A program made the position numbers and the translations under genes. The notes below the pieces were generated by a model. The model saw only the letters and a program-made list of their open reading frames with translations, had not been told where the DNA came from and made no database searches. Source: Deinandra increscens subsp. villosa (Eukaryota > Streptophyta > Magnoliopsida > Asterales > Asteraceae). From it: a stretch of 64,000 nucleotides of DNA. Shown here one piece after another: positions 1 through 10,861 of this stretch. Where the stretch lies: assembly GCA_039602395.1 (NCBI GenBank), contig JBCNJP010000007.1, positions 102,874,772 through 102,938,771 of the forward strand, given 5' to 3'. Positions within the stretch are counted from its first letter, which is position 1. Each line of letters opens with the position of its first letter.

Positions 1-190
1 NNNNNNNNNNNNNNNNNNNNNNNNNNNNNNNNNNNNNNNNNNNNNNNNNNNNNNNNNNNNNNNNNNNNNNNNNNNNNNNNNNNNNNNNNNNNNNNNNNNN
101 NNNNNNNNNNNNNNNNNNNNNNNNNNNNNNNNNNNNNNNNNNNNNNNNNNNNNNNNNNNNNNNNNNNNNNNNNNNNNNNNNNNNNNNNNN
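1..190. other. Assembly gap
   Basis: A run of N. Nothing can be read here. Confidence 0.99.
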
Positions 191-265
191 TTTATGATTT
201 TTTTTTTGATAATTGATAATCATATAATATAAATCAAACTTATTTGAAAATTACAAATTGATAGA

Positions 266-586
266 TTACAATAGCGTGGCCGGTAAACGAGCTATAAGCT
301 GCGCCGCAACCCCCTTTTGTATAGCAAAACCGATTCTACTAAAAACAAAGTTCTGATTTTTAGGGGTCGAGGAATTGCTGTGGACGACTCGTTGAACCCT
401 ATTAAGGAACCCCACCGCCTCGGGGGCTAAGGACCCAAATGTATCGAACGCAAACGGGATAAACACATGTTGATTTTCTAAACAGGCTTTCTCGTGTTTA
501 GCAACTTTACCTGATTCCGCCTTCAACACAGCCTGACCAGCAACGAACCCATTATCCTTAAGCGGAAACTCAGGTTGATGTCCCAT
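266..586 (-). pseudogene. C-terminal relic of a reverse-transcriptase-type polyprotein
   Basis: An open stretch of 106 codons on the minus strand ends in the motif series HVFIPFAFDTFG, LAPEAVGFLNRVQRV and GFAIQKGVAAQLIARLP. I recognise this series from the C-terminal tail of plant retroelement proteins, often mis-annotated as auxilin-like, where it follows a reverse transcriptase and may be a nuclease-like domain; that role is inference. No reverse transcriptase is visible upstream, where AT-rich sequence begins, so this is a fragment. A second, more damaged copy of the same tail lies at 29040-29229 on the plus strand. The first Met is probably not a real start. Confidence 0.55.
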
Positions 587-2050
587 TTAACATAAATAAT
601 TAACACAGTTAGTGATAAAGACCAAATTCGTTTAAAAACTACAATCCTAGAAATTGATATGTTAAAAAATTCATTTTTAAACTAAAATGGTTAAAATGCC
701 CAAACCAGAAAATAGTAATTTACTCTATTATTTAAAACTGAAGAAGTATGAATAACCTACTCGTAAGTAATGCACAATTAAACATATCTTTCTACTTTAG
801 TAAACAATTACAATTGTTAACACATGTCAACACTAGATTCATTTTCACAAAAGTTTTCCCTCCTAAATCTATTCCCTAATAAATTATTTTTTATTGGAAA
901 TTATATCCTATTTTATAATCATGATATTATATTATATTTAGGGAATTATGACAATCATATATTAATTTACATCTTATTTTTATTTAAAAATAATTTTTAA
1001 ACTATTATTATTTTCATTTTAAAAAACATTTACAAACTTATAAAATACCAATAAACACTTATTTAGTGTGTTTTTAAATATAATTGAGCAAATCATATTT
1101 TATATTCTAATTAATGAATACCTAATACTATTTTACAAATTCAATCAGCGTTGCGTTGTGGGTGACACTATTTATAGAGAAATTCATAAGCGACAAAAAA
1201 CATGTTCATAAAATCTAATATTAAATAGTTTTGTCTACCATATCAAATGAGCCATGTTCATCCAATTTAATAATTTTAGACATCGGGACTAATACAATTG
1301 TATGTTTTCTAACATATATCAACATAACATTTTTTATTGATAACATTATAATCTTTTGATTATAATTTATTTTTTATACTCAACAATTAGAATGTGTTCA
1401 TTATAATTTTGATAAAACTTTATAGTAATCTAATTTTTCTATACAGACTTAAAGTCTCAAGTTTGTCAATTCATAATTCATGTTAGTGCTATTGAGAGTT
1501 CGATTGTTTTTTAAACATAATCACGTTTATCTTGCATTTTCCAAATATATAAGTAAAGATATGCGCTAAATATAATTTTTTGATAAAGAGAGTAAAGTCA
1601 CCAATACCATATTATGAATTATAACTTTAGCTTTTTATTTAATGTAATATAATACGTTATTCTGATAATAAGAAGGGTATGCATGAATTATCAATTATAC
1701 ATATATATTATTAATGATTCAACCCGTATAACATACGGGTTCTATCCTAGTAATTACTATAATGTTAAAGCTATAAGGTAAATATTTTTTTAATTTAATT
1801 TAATGTAACGCTTTTTATAAATGAAAAAGAAAAACAAACTAGTATTCCTTTTATTATTTATATACAAAAGCCGTTCAAAAAAAATTATTTATATATAAAT
1901 GAAACATTTTATATAGTTAATGCACAATTGAAACTACTTGAATGATAGATAAAACAAACTAGTAATTACTTATTTTTTAATAAAACGTTGTTGTATAACG
2001 CATGAATACATGTTTCTTAATTAGCACTAAATTCATATATCTCAAATTAA
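587..2050. other. AT-rich intergenic stretch
   Basis: No coding exon is visible. Low-complexity AT-rich sequence with short inverted bits; the only recognisable structure is the Helitron 3' end at 1721-1750. Confidence 0.6.
1721..1750 (+). mobile_element. Helitron 3' terminus
   Basis: A 9-bp stem (AACCCGTAT / ATACGGGTT, 3-base loop, 1721-1741) is followed after a few bases by CTAG and then T. This is the standard Helitron end: hairpin, short spacer, CTRR, host T. The 5' TC end was not located. Confidence 0.6.
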
Positions 2051-2054
2051 ACCA

Positions 2055-2064
2055 ATTATAAATA
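2055..2064 (+). promoter_or_regulatory. TATA box of the defensin-like gene
   Basis: ATTATAAATA lies about 75 bp upstream of the ATG at 2137, a usual TATA position for a short 5' UTR. Confidence 0.5.
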
Positions 2065-2339
2065 CCGGCCTTTTTTAAGCTTGAAGCCAACTTATAAAAA
2101 ATTATACTCTCAAATTAAGATTTTGATTAGTTTATAATGGCGAAAAAGCTTGTTTGGTTTCTCTTCTTTTACATGCTATTTGCAGGTTGTATAAACGAGA
2201 GCATGGCCGATTCTGTAGATGAATATTGCAAGTCTATTAGTATGTCTAAAAATCTTATTAGTTTGTTTTAAACACAAAGAGTTATTTTTACATACAGTGT
2301 AAAACCAATTGAAATAAATTAAGTAAACATAAATTTTAT

Positions 2340-2789
2340 CAATGTTTTAAAAACCGGTTCGAACCGGCCGGTTCAACCGGTTCGACCGGTGACTGGTCCT
2401 CTAGCCGGTTTTTTAAAGGCCGGTTTTTTGGCAATAACCGGACCGGGTTAGACCGGCCGGTTTTCCGGTTTTTTCCGGTTCAACCGGTCTGGTTCAACCG
2501 GTTTTCTGATTTTTTTTATTTTTTTTAATTTTTTTTTATTTTTTTATTATTTTTTAAAGTTTAAAACTTATATTTTTTTTATGAAATACATATTTGATAT
2601 TATTTTTGAGTGGATTATAATTGTATTTTAACTACTTTTGTTGGGGGGTACAAGTTTATTAGCATTTTTATAAAAAAATATATATAAATCCCCTAACCGG
2701 TTCAACCAGGCGGTCTAACCGGTCCGACCGGTCGAACCAGTCCCGGAAGGTTTTCCGGTTCAAATAAAAAACCGGTTTTTTAAAACATT
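2340..2789. mobile_element. CCGGTT-rich MITE, 450 bp, in the DEFL intron
   Basis: Ends match as inverted repeats (CAATGTTTTAAAAACCGG at the left, CCGGTTTTTTAAAACATT at the right). Flanks are a 9-bp direct duplication AAATTTTAT at 2331-2339 and 2790-2798, which suggests a Mutator-type transposase. Subterminal regions are full of the word ACCGGTT in both directions, and the centre is T-rich. No coding capacity. A sister copy is at 12411-12883. Confidence 0.8.
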
Positions 2790-2974
2790 AAATTTTATAG
2801 ATCGACTAGCAAAAGTAAAAATTATGACGTTGATTAAACTATGCTTAATTATTTTTTTGTTTGGTTTGCAGGTCCCGCCTTAGTATCATGTCTTTGAATT
2901 AAAACAATGCACGGAGGTTCTTTGTGCTGAACAATGCATAGCCCACTGGTCCGGAAAAGGATACGTAAACCAAT

Positions 2975-4767
2975 TGATGTGCAAAAATCGATCTATAAAA
3001 ATAACCTAAATTATCCTAGACCTAGACACACTAAATTAAACCCAATTAACCTAATACTAGACCGACTCAACAGGCAAGCGAACCTATCGAATGTAGAATA
3101 GCTATCGGTAGACCGGGGTCGAACCCTAGAGACACTAAAAGACAAAATTAACTATGAAAAATAAATTACTGATTAATTGATGAAAATTGGTTTTTGTTTT
3201 GGAGAATTGATTAATTAATTAAATTAACTAAAATTAACTAATTAACTAAACTTACTAAAAATAGAAACTGCTAAAAATGGAAAGTTACTAAAAATGGAAA
3301 GCGAACCACAAACTCAAACCGTAAAGACGAAAACCAGATATGACAAGAAATACCACCTAGACCTGGACTCCTGATTAATGCTATCGACCTCTCTTGGCTT
3401 ATGACAAAATGATGGAACCAGGATCTAACCACACAACCTATCAAAACCCTACGAGCCCCCGAATCACTCTCCGGATGTTACTGATAAGATCTCTAAAGGT
3501 TGGAATACGCACACTGGTTAGTTAGTTCACCTTTTAAGTCCGTCCCAACTAGTTATCTTACCGCTCGAACAAATGGTTCACCTTTTAAGTCCGTCCCATC
3601 TCAATTACCCTAGCCACCCTCGGATATACCTAAAGCACACCTAGAATAACCGGAGCTACCTCTAATTTCTATGATTAACACGAATAACAAGCAAGCCGAA
3701 TCCCTAAGACATTTCCTTTTAAGACAATGCACCCCTAGTTCATTAACCAACCCGATTACCCGTTAAACCTGTACCTTTTGAGTCTCCAATTTAGCAGCAC
3801 ATTACAACCAAAGCCACAATTAATAACCAAAACTATAGTTCGGGACGTCTCCTAAACTACACCTTGGAAACTAACCCTAAAGTCAGAATCTTTAGATAAT
3901 TTACCCAACCCGAAAGACATTCGAAGGTAAACTAAGTTCCAATTATCAATCACAACTTCAACATGTAACACACATATGCATTAACTACAGAAAATTAGAG
4001 GAATTTCAATAAGATAACAAAACCCAATCAATAAGTATCATAATAACCAAGAAAAGTCGAATAACAATCAATCAATCATCCATACGGTCTAAGTGGTATT
4101 AGAGATTTAGCCTAGCATCATAAACATGTCATAAAAACAGAATATAACAGTAGAAAAATCCATGAACATAATCTGGTCTATGGAAAACAAGGATTAAATC
4201 GAAAGATTAAGAACCCGGGGAAGCTAACGGATGTCGAATGCTTCAATCCTTAGGCTCCAGCGGCTTCAATCTTGTTCTTCTGCTCTGAAAATCGTCTTTA
4301 GTGGCTCTGAGATACGGCAAGGCGAAGGTAATTCGACTGGAAACCCCGTATTGTATTTATAATTGCAAAATTAGGGTTTCTCCGGAATAATAGCCTCCAA
4401 GCGTATCGCTTGGAGGTCTCCTGATCAGCAGGCGATACGCCTGGACCCACTAAGCGACAAAACAGTCGGGTCAACGATTTAATCACCGCCTTTGACTTTC
4501 TACTAGCAAGCGTATCGCTTGCTACTCTCTGGGCACCAGGCGATACGCCTGGAGCTTCAACTTCAGCATTTTTGGCTCTTTTGATCTTCACTCTTTTCCA
4601 ATGCTCGTTTCTCTTCGGAAATTGTATCAAAACTGCAATTTAGCTCCGAAACATACATTAAGACTCTAATAAACAAAAACAACTAAAAACCTATGAAAAT
4701 TGACTCGAAAGACTCTCAAAACGACTCGAAAACATAAAGGAAAACCGATGTGTTTTGCAACACATCA
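2975..4767 (-). mobile_element. Solo LTR, 1.79 kb
   Basis: The insert begins TGATGTG and ends CACATCA and is flanked by a perfect 5-bp duplication CCAAT (2970-2974 and 4768-4772), as expected of an LTR retrotransposon. On the minus strand a TATA box (TTATAAATA, 4354-4362) precedes what would be the R region. There are no gag or pol reading frames, so it is most simply a solo LTR left by recombination. Four short hairpins sit upstream of the TATA box on the minus strand (4394-4416, 4429-4443, 4504-4524, 4536-4552). Superfamily was not determined; the length suggests Gypsy. Confidence 0.75.
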
Positions 4768-5009
4768 CCAATCATCTTGTGAATACCCATCAATTTGCAT
4801 TTGTTGTATGCATGAATAACTAATAAATCTTGTTTACATCAACTCAACTTTTAATTAAATAATTGAAAATGCATGATGTTAATTATATATAATATAGTTA
4901 CCTTAATTACTTATTTTCTATTTATGGTGTTATGCATGACATTGGTCTCATTTAAGTTACTATGAATCAAGTGTATGGATTTATAAATGTGAAGTCATTG
5001 TGTGTTTTA

Positions 5010-5245
5010 GGGGAGGCGGTATGGTGGGTGGCTTCAGTGGCCGGCTTCCAAGGAACCGCGTGGCTTGAAGTGGCTACCATACCCTGAGAAGCATGGCTCC
5101 TCCATTTTGAGTCTCATCCGGTTTCACACGGTTTCTAGAAACCACTTGGAGCCAGGTAACTTCACCTCCATTTTGACATGTCAACATTTGATTGGGTTTG
5201 ACATCACTACTCCTAGGAACCACATGGCTACCATACCACCTCCCC
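5010..5245. mobile_element. PIF/Harbinger-type MITE, 236 bp
   Basis: Terminal inverted repeats GGGGAGGYGGTATGGTRG, flanked by TTA at 5007-5009 and 5246-5248. The 3-bp TTA duplication and G-rich end are typical of Tourist-like MITEs. It sits just downstream of the broken defensin-like gene. The open frame inside it is not a gene. Confidence 0.8.
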
Positions 5246-5248
5246 TTA

Positions 5249-5897
5249 CTGAATACTAATAATATTTCATGAAAAATAATACTTTATTTAATTAGCCACT
5301 ATGGTATACAATTTATTCAGCATAAAAGAATACTAGTTTTTTATTTTATATATACACATGTTTTGTTTTTGTCAATAAATTAGGTGATAAAGTATTGAAA
5401 GAAGTCAATCAACTAAGCCTACACTTAAATTCAACCTATATTTTTTTGAGCATTTAAATAAATCAAACAAATATTAATGGTTATATTAAACTAGGTTTGT
5501 AATCCATATACTATACGGACTAATATATAACAATTTGAACAAAAAGCTAACGTAATAAATTCTTAATAGTATGAATGTTTACCTTATAAGTTGTCTCCAT
5601 GTTGTAATTTACTATTAAGATAAAAACAACCTTACATAACCTAAAATAAAGATAAATTAGAAAATCAGAGGCATATTTATTTTTAGTTGAAGTATAGACA
5701 AACATGTTTTTTATAACGGTTGTCATGGCCGTTACAAATATCTAAACTTAAACCTATAACTAGGATAAGTAGGGTGTTAATCTAATCTCAATTCGTGTTT
5801 GAAATCATACCACAATCAACTAGGTTCAATTGTTGCTACGGCGCTACCAAATCATTAAACTTTGGTCGATCAGAGGTTAAAATTTCTGAAAAACTTA
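5249..5897. other. AT-rich intergenic stretch
   Basis: I see no gene, RNA or bounded repeat here. Confidence 0.6.
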
Positions 5898-8891
5898 GGG
5901 GCCGTTTGATAAACTGTTACTTAGTTCATTAAGAGCTTACTGCTAGTAAGAGTGTTTATTTATCTCGCTGGTGGGCTCTGACTGAATGAACATGGGCTGA
6001 CCGAGTCCTTGATCTTTAAAACATCGAATGAATCAATCATGAATCCAATATGCTTAGACACCCATAAATATTTCATGTAAAATTGTGAATTCACCGTGTG
6101 CATGCCCACCGCCACTTATCCCTGCATACTTATTATTTTATTGCCCTAGTAAATTTAATTCGTGGGAAATTGAATTTTATTAATCGTAAGTTTCATGTAA
6201 TGAATGGATTAATCTCACATTTTGAGATGTTTCTCACCTAGACCAAGTTTCAAACTATTTCTTCTCACTGATCTCAAATTAATGAAACTCTAACGGTACT
6301 AGTTTTATACTGATGTGGCATGCTAAGGTGGCATTTAATCTGATATGGTAAATAAGGCATATGAGGGGTATTTGTAAAAAAGAAAAGAGAAGGGGCCATT
6401 TATGATTTTTTTTTCTTTAACTTCAACCATTCTTCTCGGGCACAAGCACCGCCCAACACCACCTGCGATCTCCATCTTTTTTAATCATCAACCCTTCTTC
6501 TCCGACGAGCACATCCTTGAGCTCCGGCGACATCTATTCACCAGCACCATCAACTGTTCTCTACCGGTGTCCTCCCCTCGCTAATTTCTGTCTCTGATAA
6601 TCAAGAAGGGTGCGCAAATTTCTTCTCCGTCGGGATAGGCAACGAGTTCGAATGGAGGTTGGAGATTTTAGCCGTCGATGATGAATGGAGGTTGGAACAC
6701 CCGACGACTTGTCCTCTTCTCTTTTCTTTCTAAGACTAGATCCGTGATCCTTGACTTGATCCATGACCCACAATAGGCGGCTAATAAACACGGTGGTGGC
6801 GGTGGGTTTCGCTACCGGAGAAGAAACTAGGTGGCGAAATTCCGGTTGATGACGATGCCCTAGTTCCAAACCCTAGCGCCGGATGGAACGAGATTTTGAA
6901 AATGGACGCGGCGTTGGGGCGGTTCCATAGTCGCCAGATGGTATATGAACGAAGGGAATTAACAGAAAACGTTTAGGGCAGAAAGGGAATTAGGTTTTTT
7001 TTAAGAAGAGTAAATTACAATTTACGTCCTTTGGGAAGTATGCAAATTTCACTTTTCGTCCTTAAACTAAAGAAATAACAGAAAACGTCCTTTATATTTA
7101 TGGTTTGTTTCAAATCACGTCCTTTCGTCTAACGGACATTAAATTTGTCCGTTAAACCAGGTCATGTGCAAGGCACATGAGGGCAATATGGTCATTTATT
7201 CTTTTAATATAGAGCAAATTACATTTTACGTCCTTTAAGAATTACAAAAATTTCAATTTACGTCCTTAAACTAAGGAAATAACAAAAAGGTCCTTTGAGT
7301 TTATACTTTGTTACACCTTACATCATTTTCTCTAACAAACATTAATTTTTTCTGTTAAGCTATGTCAACTGCATTGCACATGAGGATATAATTGTCTTTT
7401 TATATTATAGGGTCATTTCGTAAATAAATAGAAGTAAATGAAAAATCTGATCAGACCAAACTTCAATATCTCCAGTCTCCGTCACATTTTAATTCCTCCA
7501 TGGCACCGCTGCTTCTCTACCAAACCCTCTGTCGCCGCCCCGGCTCCACCTCTGACCATCGTCGCATCACACATCTACCTCCATCGTAATACATCATGTC
7601 ACCATCCATCCTACACCCGACCAATAAAAAGCTATTCGTTCATGAAGATCAAACTCCCTCAGCAACAAGTCAGAAATACAGATCCCACAAAGCATTTACG
7701 ATGCAGGAATTACGATGGATGGTGATAGGAGGTATTACGATGGAGTTGGATGTGTGGTGTGGCGATGATCGGAAGTGGAGGTGGGGCGGTGACAGAGGGT
7801 TTGGTGGAGAAGCAGCGGTGCCATGGAGGAATTAGAATGTGGTGGACATTGGAGATATTGAAGTTTGGTCTGATCAGATTTTTTTTTATATTTTTATTTA
7901 TTTTATAAATAAAATTATATTCATATAAGTTTTATATTTTTATTTATTTACAAAATGGCCCGTACAATATAAAAAGACAATTATGTCCTCGTGTGCAATG
8001 CACCTGATATAGCTTAACAGAAAAAATTAACGTTTCTTAAAAGAAATGATGTAAGCTGTAACAAACTATAAACATAAAGGACTTTTTTTGTTATTTCTTT
8101 AAGTTAAGGATGGAAATTGAAATTTGGGTAATTCTTAAAGGACGTAAAATGTAATTTGTTCTATATTAAAAGAATAAAATGACCATGTTGCCCTCATGTG
8201 CCTTGCACATGACCTGGTCTAACGGAAAAAATTAACGTCTGTTAGACGAAAGGACGTGATTTGAAACAAACCATAAATATAAAGGACGTTTTCTGCTATT
8301 TCTTTAGTTTAAGGATGAAAATTGAAATTTGCATACTTCTTAAAGGACGTAAATTGTAATTTACTCTTTTAAGAATTACATTGAGGCCTATCATCTTTTT
8401 CTATTTTCATAACATGAAAAAATTAAAATGCCACCTGGGCATATGCATGTCAGTCAGCAAAAAACTAACACCATTAGGGTTCCGTTAGTTTAGAATCAAT
8501 TAGAGAAAATAGTTTGAAACTTGGGCTCGGTGAGAAGCATTTCGAAATGTGTGATTAATCCCGTCAATACATGAAACTTGTAATTATTTAAATCCAATTT
8601 CTCTTTAATTCATTTGCTTCTGTGTGAGAGGAAGGGTGCGTGTCAACTAATAAATTTGAAGACTCCAAAGATAATTATTTTATTAGATTACTTTTTTAAT
8701 AAAAGGTTTTAATACATTAAAAACAAATAGCTATATACATTTCTTAGTCAGATCTTACTTAGTCAGCAATTATCAAACAACAAAGTTTTAGGCAAAGCTT
8801 CTTACTCAGTCAGCCTCTTACTCAACCAGCTCTAACTCGGCCAGCTCCAACACGGCCAGCTCTTAGACAATCAACAATATCAAACAGCCCC
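5898..8891. mobile_element. Large non-autonomous TIR element, PIF-like, 3.0 kb
   Basis: The left end GGGGCCGTTTGATA and the inverted right end GGGGCTGTTTGATA match. Longer imperfect inverted arms follow: about 6180-6280 pairs with about 8500-8610. The flanking triplets TTA and TCA differ by one base. A 217-bp element with the same ends and a clean TTA duplication is at 26500. No transposase is visible. Region 6400-6900 has short open frames on both strands without family resemblance. A Mutator-like element is nested at 7008-8366. Confidence 0.6.
7008..8366 (+). mobile_element. Mutator-like foldback element, copy 1
   Basis: Starts GAGTAAATTACAATTTACG and ends with the reverse complement. Flanked by a perfect 9-bp duplication TTTTAAGAA (6999-7007 and 8367-8375). 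The inverted arms run for at least 400 bp and continue, less perfectly, nearly to the centre, so a transcript would fold into a long hairpin. The centre contains a frame of about 79 codons (7596-7835) that is almost identical in the second copy (32373-33562, opposite orientation); I do not recognise it. No transposase. Confidence 0.85.
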
Positions 8892-10002
8892 TCAGTGTTC
8901 TTCATTTTTACACGGTATGATTTTTGGAGTTTTGGCAAAATATTAGACGGATTGAAGTAAAACGAAAGTCTATTCTAGTGGTTTCATCTACGTTTTGCAC
9001 TGATTTGATCGAATTTACAGAGCATACACTAGTGTGTGTTCTTGGTGTTCATCAATAATTTTTGAAGAATTTTTAGTTTCTAGGTTTGATTTGTAGCTAG
9101 TGTTTGATCGGTTATAGCACACCAATGGTTTGTGCATCTTGTTTGAGCACTAATCGAATAATTTTCACAAGCTTTTTATTCCATCAGTTTATCTTCTCAA
9201 TCGAAGAGTGCAAAAACATATCCTTTTGACTAGAGAACAATTAAAAACCGTAGACGCATAAAACAAACATAGAAACGGAAACTATATTTTAAAGCACTAA
9301 AATAATTAAAATTTAACTGTTTCAAAATAACTTTTAAGTTTTCACGATAAAAAGAAGTTTCCAAAAGAACTCATTCCTTTAATTTAGTGATATCTTGATA
9401 TTAGATAGACAATGTTTTACCTTTTTAAATAATTAAATTGTGAAAAATTTATCATTCATAGAAAACTATTAACAACATATACGAATCTTTCTTTTTGATT
9501 TAGACACGTTGTCAAGTTCAAATATCAATACCTACTCAATGCTCAACATTAATTATACGTTTGTGGTAGCCACATTTATATATATTCTTCACGTTTCTTT
9601 TGGATAATTGATTACTTGTACGATTCAAATATGAAATATCTATTACACGTTAATTAAATGTTCTTTATGACTTTTCAATACCATGCATCATAGCCACCCC
9701 CATTCTAGTTATATATCTAATTCTTGCAAGTTATTAACTTTTTATCGCAAATCAATCGCTTTGATGATAGAACAAGTCACTAAGTCTCGAACAAAATGAC
9801 TATTTAAGATTTTACTAATTTTTATACTTGAAGTGACATTTTATAACATGATAACGCAATATGAAGATAGATAAACATGTTAGTGTCTAGAGTTATTTGA
9901 TTAGTCATAAACACACTAACGTGTTAATGATACAATTAAACACGTATATAAAAACATTCAATCTATTTACTTTTATTTGTTTACCTTTTTTTTACTTATG
10001 AA
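8892..10002. other. AT-rich intergenic stretch
   Basis: I see no coding exon or bounded element. Confidence 0.6.
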
Positions 10003-10725
10003 CAGGGGCGGAACTAGAATTTTGTTTTAAGGGGTCCATAATTTTTTTTTACGAAGTCACTAGTTTTAGATGTTTCAGTTTCATATAAACGTACATAAAG
10101 GAATTTGGTCTATTACTTACTAAATAGTTTTTAATGTAGGCGCGGTATCGGCACGACATTGCGAGTAAAGAAAAATAACCAACTAAAAAAACTCTACAAA
10201 ATTGATAAAAAATTATATACCGTAACATTGATAACGATATAATAGTAAAAAAATAATAGTAAATGGATAAAAATGAAGAGAAAAGAAAAATTAACGCGAG
10301 AAAAAAATAATATGACAAAATGTTTGCTTATTAAAAAAGTCTATATTTTATATATTGTAATATTTCATTATAAAAAGGTTCTAGGATTAATGTATTTGAA
10401 AAGAAAAGTAAATAAAAAAGAGGTGGAAAATGAAGTACCTCATTTACTCTCCTCATTTATAGCACTAAAATTAATAAAGAAAACTGAGAAAAATAAAAAA
10501 ATGTTGAGCACAAGATTTGAACTTACATCCCTTCAAAATCAAGCAAGGGATCTTACCACTAGGCTAGTTATTCACTTTGTTTTATTTTCACAAACTAAGT
10601 ATTTTTATTAACTCCTCTTCATAATCTTTTTTTTTAAAAAAAAACCGTTCACATAATTTTCACTTCGCGTACGAGGTTGAGGGGGTCCACGGGGACCCCC
10701 TGGGCCTAATATAAATCCGCCCCTG
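10003..10725. mobile_element. Non-autonomous hAT element, copy 1, 723 bp
   Basis: Ends CAGGGGCGG / CCGCCCCTG, flanked by a perfect 8-bp duplication CTTATGAA (9995-10002 and 10726-10733), diagnostic of hAT. The inside is AT-rich; open frames in it are chance. A longer relative is at 27767-28635 in the same orientation. Confidence 0.9.
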
Positions 10726-10861
10726 CTTATGAACAAATAAAATAAAAGGCAAACCAAATACAATCTCATAATCAAACCTTGATTACATACATTTGAATGA
10801 AAAATAAATATTATTTACCAAATACTAACATAACAAATTTATATACAAGCATTATTAGCAT

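Larger units (their letters stand above)
2137..4819 (+). pseudogene. Defensin-like (DEFL) secreted cysteine-rich peptide gene, broken
   Basis: Exon 1 (2137-2239) encodes a typical signal peptide (MAKKLVWFLFFYMLFAG) and the start of the mature peptide (DEYCK), ending at a GT donor. Exon 2 starts near 2872 after TTTGCAG and carries closely spaced cysteines (QCTEVLCAEQC). At 2975 a 1.79-kb LTR interrupts the exon. Directly after it, the reading frame resumes at 4773 with four more cysteine codons and a TAA at 4817-4819. The two halves join in frame across one copy of the CCAAT duplication. The cysteine number and signal peptide fit the plant defensin-like family, whose members are secreted antimicrobial or signalling peptides. 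A second lesion is present: joining exon 1 (phase 1) to exon 2 reaches TGA at 2895, so a one-base shift near 2893-2895 is also needed. The intron holds a MITE. Confidence 0.75.

Noticed and set aside
5065..5259. 64-codon frame
   Set aside because: It lies within the MITE at 5010-5245 and reads through its right inverted repeat.
6402..6869. Overlapping frames on both strands, possible captured gene
   Set aside because: No recognisable motifs and no splice sites joining them; kept only as unexplained content of the 3.0-kb element.
10273..10611. 112-codon frame
   Set aside because: Lies inside the hAT element and is Lys/Asn-rich from AT composition; its counterpart in copy 2 is not open.
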